Source: Thermoanaerobaculia bacterium
GTDB taxonomy: Bacteria > Acidobacteriota > Thermoanaerobaculia > Multivoradales > JAHEKO01
Assembly (NCBI GenBank): GCA_029287645.1
Contig: JARFQS010000448.1
Location: 1 to 8,452, forward strand
Reading direction: 5' to 3'
Length of the DNA: 8,452 nt
The stretch's first letter is position 1; each line of letters opens with the position of its first letter. This document shows, piece by piece, positions 6,855 through 8,452 of the stretch. The notes under the pieces are model-generated. The model saw nothing but the letters and a program-made list of their open reading frames with translations. It had not been told where the DNA came from and did not search any database. A program made the translations under genes and the position numbers.

Positions 6855-6872
6855 TTGTCACCGTCTTGTCAC
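6855..6872. promoter_or_regulatory. PHO-box-like direct repeat upstream of ppk1
   Basis: TTGTCAC occurs at 6855-6861 and again at 6866-6872, separated by four bases, so the unit recurs every 11 bases. This is the architecture of the PhoB site, two CTGTCAT-like heptamers with a four-base spacer. The spacer here is CGTC, not AT-rich. The heptamers read CTGTCAT-like on the plus strand, while ppk1 is on the minus strand, so orientation is opposite to the usual promoter arrangement. Polyphosphate kinase is a known member of phosphate-starvation regulons in several bacteria, which makes the position suggestive. A chance or different-regulator site cannot be excluded. Confidence 0.35.
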
Positions 6873-6937
6873 AGACAGGTGGCATCTCCCACTGCCGAAC
6901 CCCATGGGGATCGGGCCTGGCGGACGCTCGAGCTCGG

Positions 6938-8338
6938 CTACCAGCGGAACGCGTCACCATTGGCCGGCAGCTGGGGCCGAGGTCGGGACGCGTCTCCGGA
7001 TCCGAGGACGGCGGCGAGTGCTTTGCGTGACTGATCCTCGCCGTGGTTGAGGAAGACCTGGCCGGGTACGGCGGGCAGGTCCCCGAACCAGCGAACGAGC
7101 TCCGCCTGGTCGGCATGGGCCGACAGGCCGTGCAGGGACAGAATCTCCGCCTCGACCGGAACGGGCTGGCCGTGAATGGACACGGTCTCGGCCCCATCCA
7201 CCAGAGCACGACCCCGCGTTCCGCCGGCCTGGTAGCCGACGAAGACCACCGCGTTCCGGGCATCGGCCAGACGGTGTTTCAGATGATGCACGACCCGGCC
7301 TCCGGTCGCCATGCCGCTGGCCGCCACGATCACGGCTGGCTCGGTACGTTTGTTGAGCGCTTTGGACTGTTCGGAGCTCAGACACCTCTGGAAGCGGTCC
7401 GGGGCCAGTGGGTCGAGATGCTGCTCCACGAGCTCCAGCAGATCCTCGTCGTGCTCGGCTGTCGCTTGGTCGTAGAGATCGGTGGCCTTGATCGCCATGG
7501 GGCTGTCGAGAAACACCACGTCGGGATCGAGCTCTCCGTCGTTGGCCAGCTCGGAGAGGTGGTACAGGACCTCCTGCGTACGGCCGAGAGCGAATGCCGG
7601 GATGATGACAGTGCCACCCCGTTGGAAGACCCGCTGGATCACCTCCCGGAACCGTCGCTCGGGATCGCTCTGTTGGTGATGCCGATCGCCATAGGTGGAC
7701 TCGAGCACCAGTGCGGCGGGCGGATCGAGTGCCGGCTCCGGATCCTTGATGATGGGCACATCGTAGCGGCCCACGTCGCCGGAGAAGCACCAGCTGCGCC
7801 GCTGTCCGTCGCTGCCCTTGGCCTGGATCTCCAAGCTGGCGGCACCCAGCAGATGGCCGGCACGACGAAATCGAACCCGAATGCCAGGCAGGATCTCGGT
7901 CGCCTGATCGAAGGGCAGAGTCTTGAGCAGCTTCAGCGTTCGCCGAGCGTCCTTGGCGGTGTAGAGGGGACGGGGCTCCGCGTGGCGACTGTAGCCCTTC
8001 TTCGCCGCGTAGCGCGCCTGTTCCTCCTGTAGGTGACCGGCGTCTTGCAAGATGAGTGAGACCAGCCCACGGCTCGGTTTCGAGCAGTAGATCGGACCCT
8101 CGAACCCCTCGGCTACGAGTCGCGGCAGCAGGCCCGTGTGGTCCAGGTGGGCATGAGTCAAGAGGACCGCGCCGAGCTCGTGGGGCTCGTAGCGGAACTT
8201 CCTCCAGTTGTACTGCTTCAGCTCCTCGTCACCCTGGTAGAGGCCGCAATCGACGAGAATCTGGGTTTCGCCCCATTGTAGGTGGGTACTGCTACCGGTG
8301 ACCGAACCGCAAGCGCCGCAAAACGTGACCTGCCCCAT
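6938..8338 (-). CDS. Beta-CASP metallo-beta-lactamase fold protein, probable RNA exonuclease (CPSF/TTHA0252-like)
   Basis: From the chosen ATG the product has 466 residues, typical for bacterial and archaeal YSH1/CPSF-like ribonucleases. The opening TFCGACGSVTGSS (5-17) is the family start. Metal-binding motifs are HAHLDH (62-67), His162 in AGHLLGAAS, Asp188 in FSGDVGR and His408 in LSAHAD. Beta-CASP motifs follow: VLESTYGD (211-218, acidic motif A at Glu213), IIPAFALGRTQEVLY (245-259), SGMATGGRVVHHL (341-353, His351 as motif B) and VGYQAGGTRGR (367-377). All zinc ligands are present. Thermus TTHA0252 is an RNA-degrading member, so a cytoplasmic role in RNA processing or decay is likely, but the substrate is unknown. 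A longer reading from a GTG at 8380 adds 14 residues; it is rejected because the ATG has a strong ribosome site and matches the family N-terminus. There is no signal peptide. Confidence 0.93.
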   Translation of the reverse strand: MGQVTFCGACGSVTGSSTHLQWGETQILVDCGLYQGDEELKQYNWRKFRYEPHELGAVLLTHAHLDHTGLLPRLVAEGFEGPIYCSKPSRGLVSLILQDAGHLQEEQARYAAKKGYSRHAEPRPLYTAKDARRTLKLLKTLPFDQATEILPGIRVRFRRAGHLLGAASLEIQAKGSDGQRRSWCFSGDVGRYDVPIIKDPEPALDPPAALVLESTYGDRHHQQSDPERRFREVIQRVFQRGGTVIIPAFALGRTQEVLYHLSELANDGELDPDVVFLDSPMAIKATDLYDQATAEHDEDLLELVEQHLDPLAPDRFQRCLSSEQSKALNKRTEPAVIVAASGMATGGRVVHHLKHRLADARNAVVFVGYQAGGTRGRALVDGAETVSIHGQPVPVEAEILSLHGLSAHADQAELVRWFGDLPAVPGQVFLNHGEDQSRKALAAVLGSGDASRPRPQLPANGDAFRW

Positions 8339-8347
8339 GGTTGTCGG

Positions 8348-8354
8348 CTCCTTT
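8348..8354 (-). promoter_or_regulatory. Ribosome binding site of the beta-CASP gene
   Basis: On the minus strand AAAGGAG lies nine bases before the ATG at 8338. It decides the start in favour of this ATG over the upstream GTG at 8380. Further upstream, a weak promoter pair TTCCCA (8397-8392) and TACGAT (8375-8370), about 16 bases apart, overlaps an imperfect CCCGG/CCGGG inverted repeat at 8364-8384. The remaining bases to 8452 show no gene. Confidence 0.75.
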
Positions 8355-8452
8355 GAGGATTCACCCGGCGATCGTACCACCGGGCCGGAAGGTGGGAATC
8401 GGCGGGCCAGCCATTTTGTTGTGGTGCGTTGTTGGATGGTGTACCTTTAGAG

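Noticed and set aside
6849..6873. CRP-like site from the TGTGA and TCACA words upstream of ppk1
   Set aside because: The half-sites are four or fifteen bases apart, not the required six.
7043..8032. A 329-codon plus-strand open frame opposite the beta-CASP gene
   Set aside because: It is an antisense shadow; all beta-CASP motifs are intact on the minus strand.
8339..8380. GTG at 8380 as the start of the beta-CASP protein
   Set aside because: The ATG at 8338 has AAAGGAG nine bases upstream and gives the family-typical N-terminus; the extra 14 residues look like translated leader.
6813..8423. An 11-base word, ATTTTGTTGTG, shared in inverted orientation by 8413-8423 and 6823-6813
   Set aside because: Several 11-base matches between strands are expected by chance in a window this size, and the word is low in complexity.
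8419..8447. A plus-strand promoter reading out of the window (TTGTGG, 17 bases, TACCTT)
   Set aside because: The -10 matches consensus at only three of six bases and no downstream gene can be seen.

Overview
The window is about 8.4 kb of GC-rich chromosomal DNA, roughly 60% GC by eye, packed with long genes. The lipoprotein signal peptide, RmuC and a full-length polyphosphate kinase 1 fit a Gram-negative-type bacterium. The phylum cannot be fixed from the sequence. A GC-rich lineage such as Acidobacteriota, Myxococcota or a relative is a loose guess only. No transposase, integrase, CRISPR array, phage gene or frameshifted gene was seen, so this looks like ordinary core genome with a few unusual details.

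Left to right, the layout is as follows. Five octamer repeats lie at the left edge, abutting the 3' end of rmuC (minus strand, DNA recombination protein). A 154-bp divergent intergenic region follows. Next come two plus-strand genes 45 bp apart, a lipoprotein carrying an LssY-C-like domain and a MIO-type aromatic amino acid ammonia-lyase of the HAL/PAL/TAL family. The lyase converges on a tRNA-Ala(CGC) gene on the minus strand, which has its own recognisable promoter. To the right, also on the minus strand, are ppk1 (polyphosphate kinase) and a beta-CASP metallo-beta-lactamase fold protein of the RNA exonuclease/CPSF type. A 196-bp gap between these two holds a PHO-box-like direct repeat and two tandem inverted repeats.

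The genes do not form one pathway. The lipoprotein and lyase are a plausible two-gene transcription unit. The beta-CASP gene, ppk1 and the tRNA share a strand, but each has enough upstream space for its own promoter. There is no hutU, hutI or hutC beside the lyase, so histidine catabolism is not supported by context. The most notable points are the Ala-Cys-Gly tripeptide in the lyase, where the family has Ala-Ser-Gly as MIO precursor, the LssY-C domain in a lipoprotein instead of a multi-spanning membrane protein, and the PHO-box-like repeat upstream of ppk1. No new multi-gene system was found.
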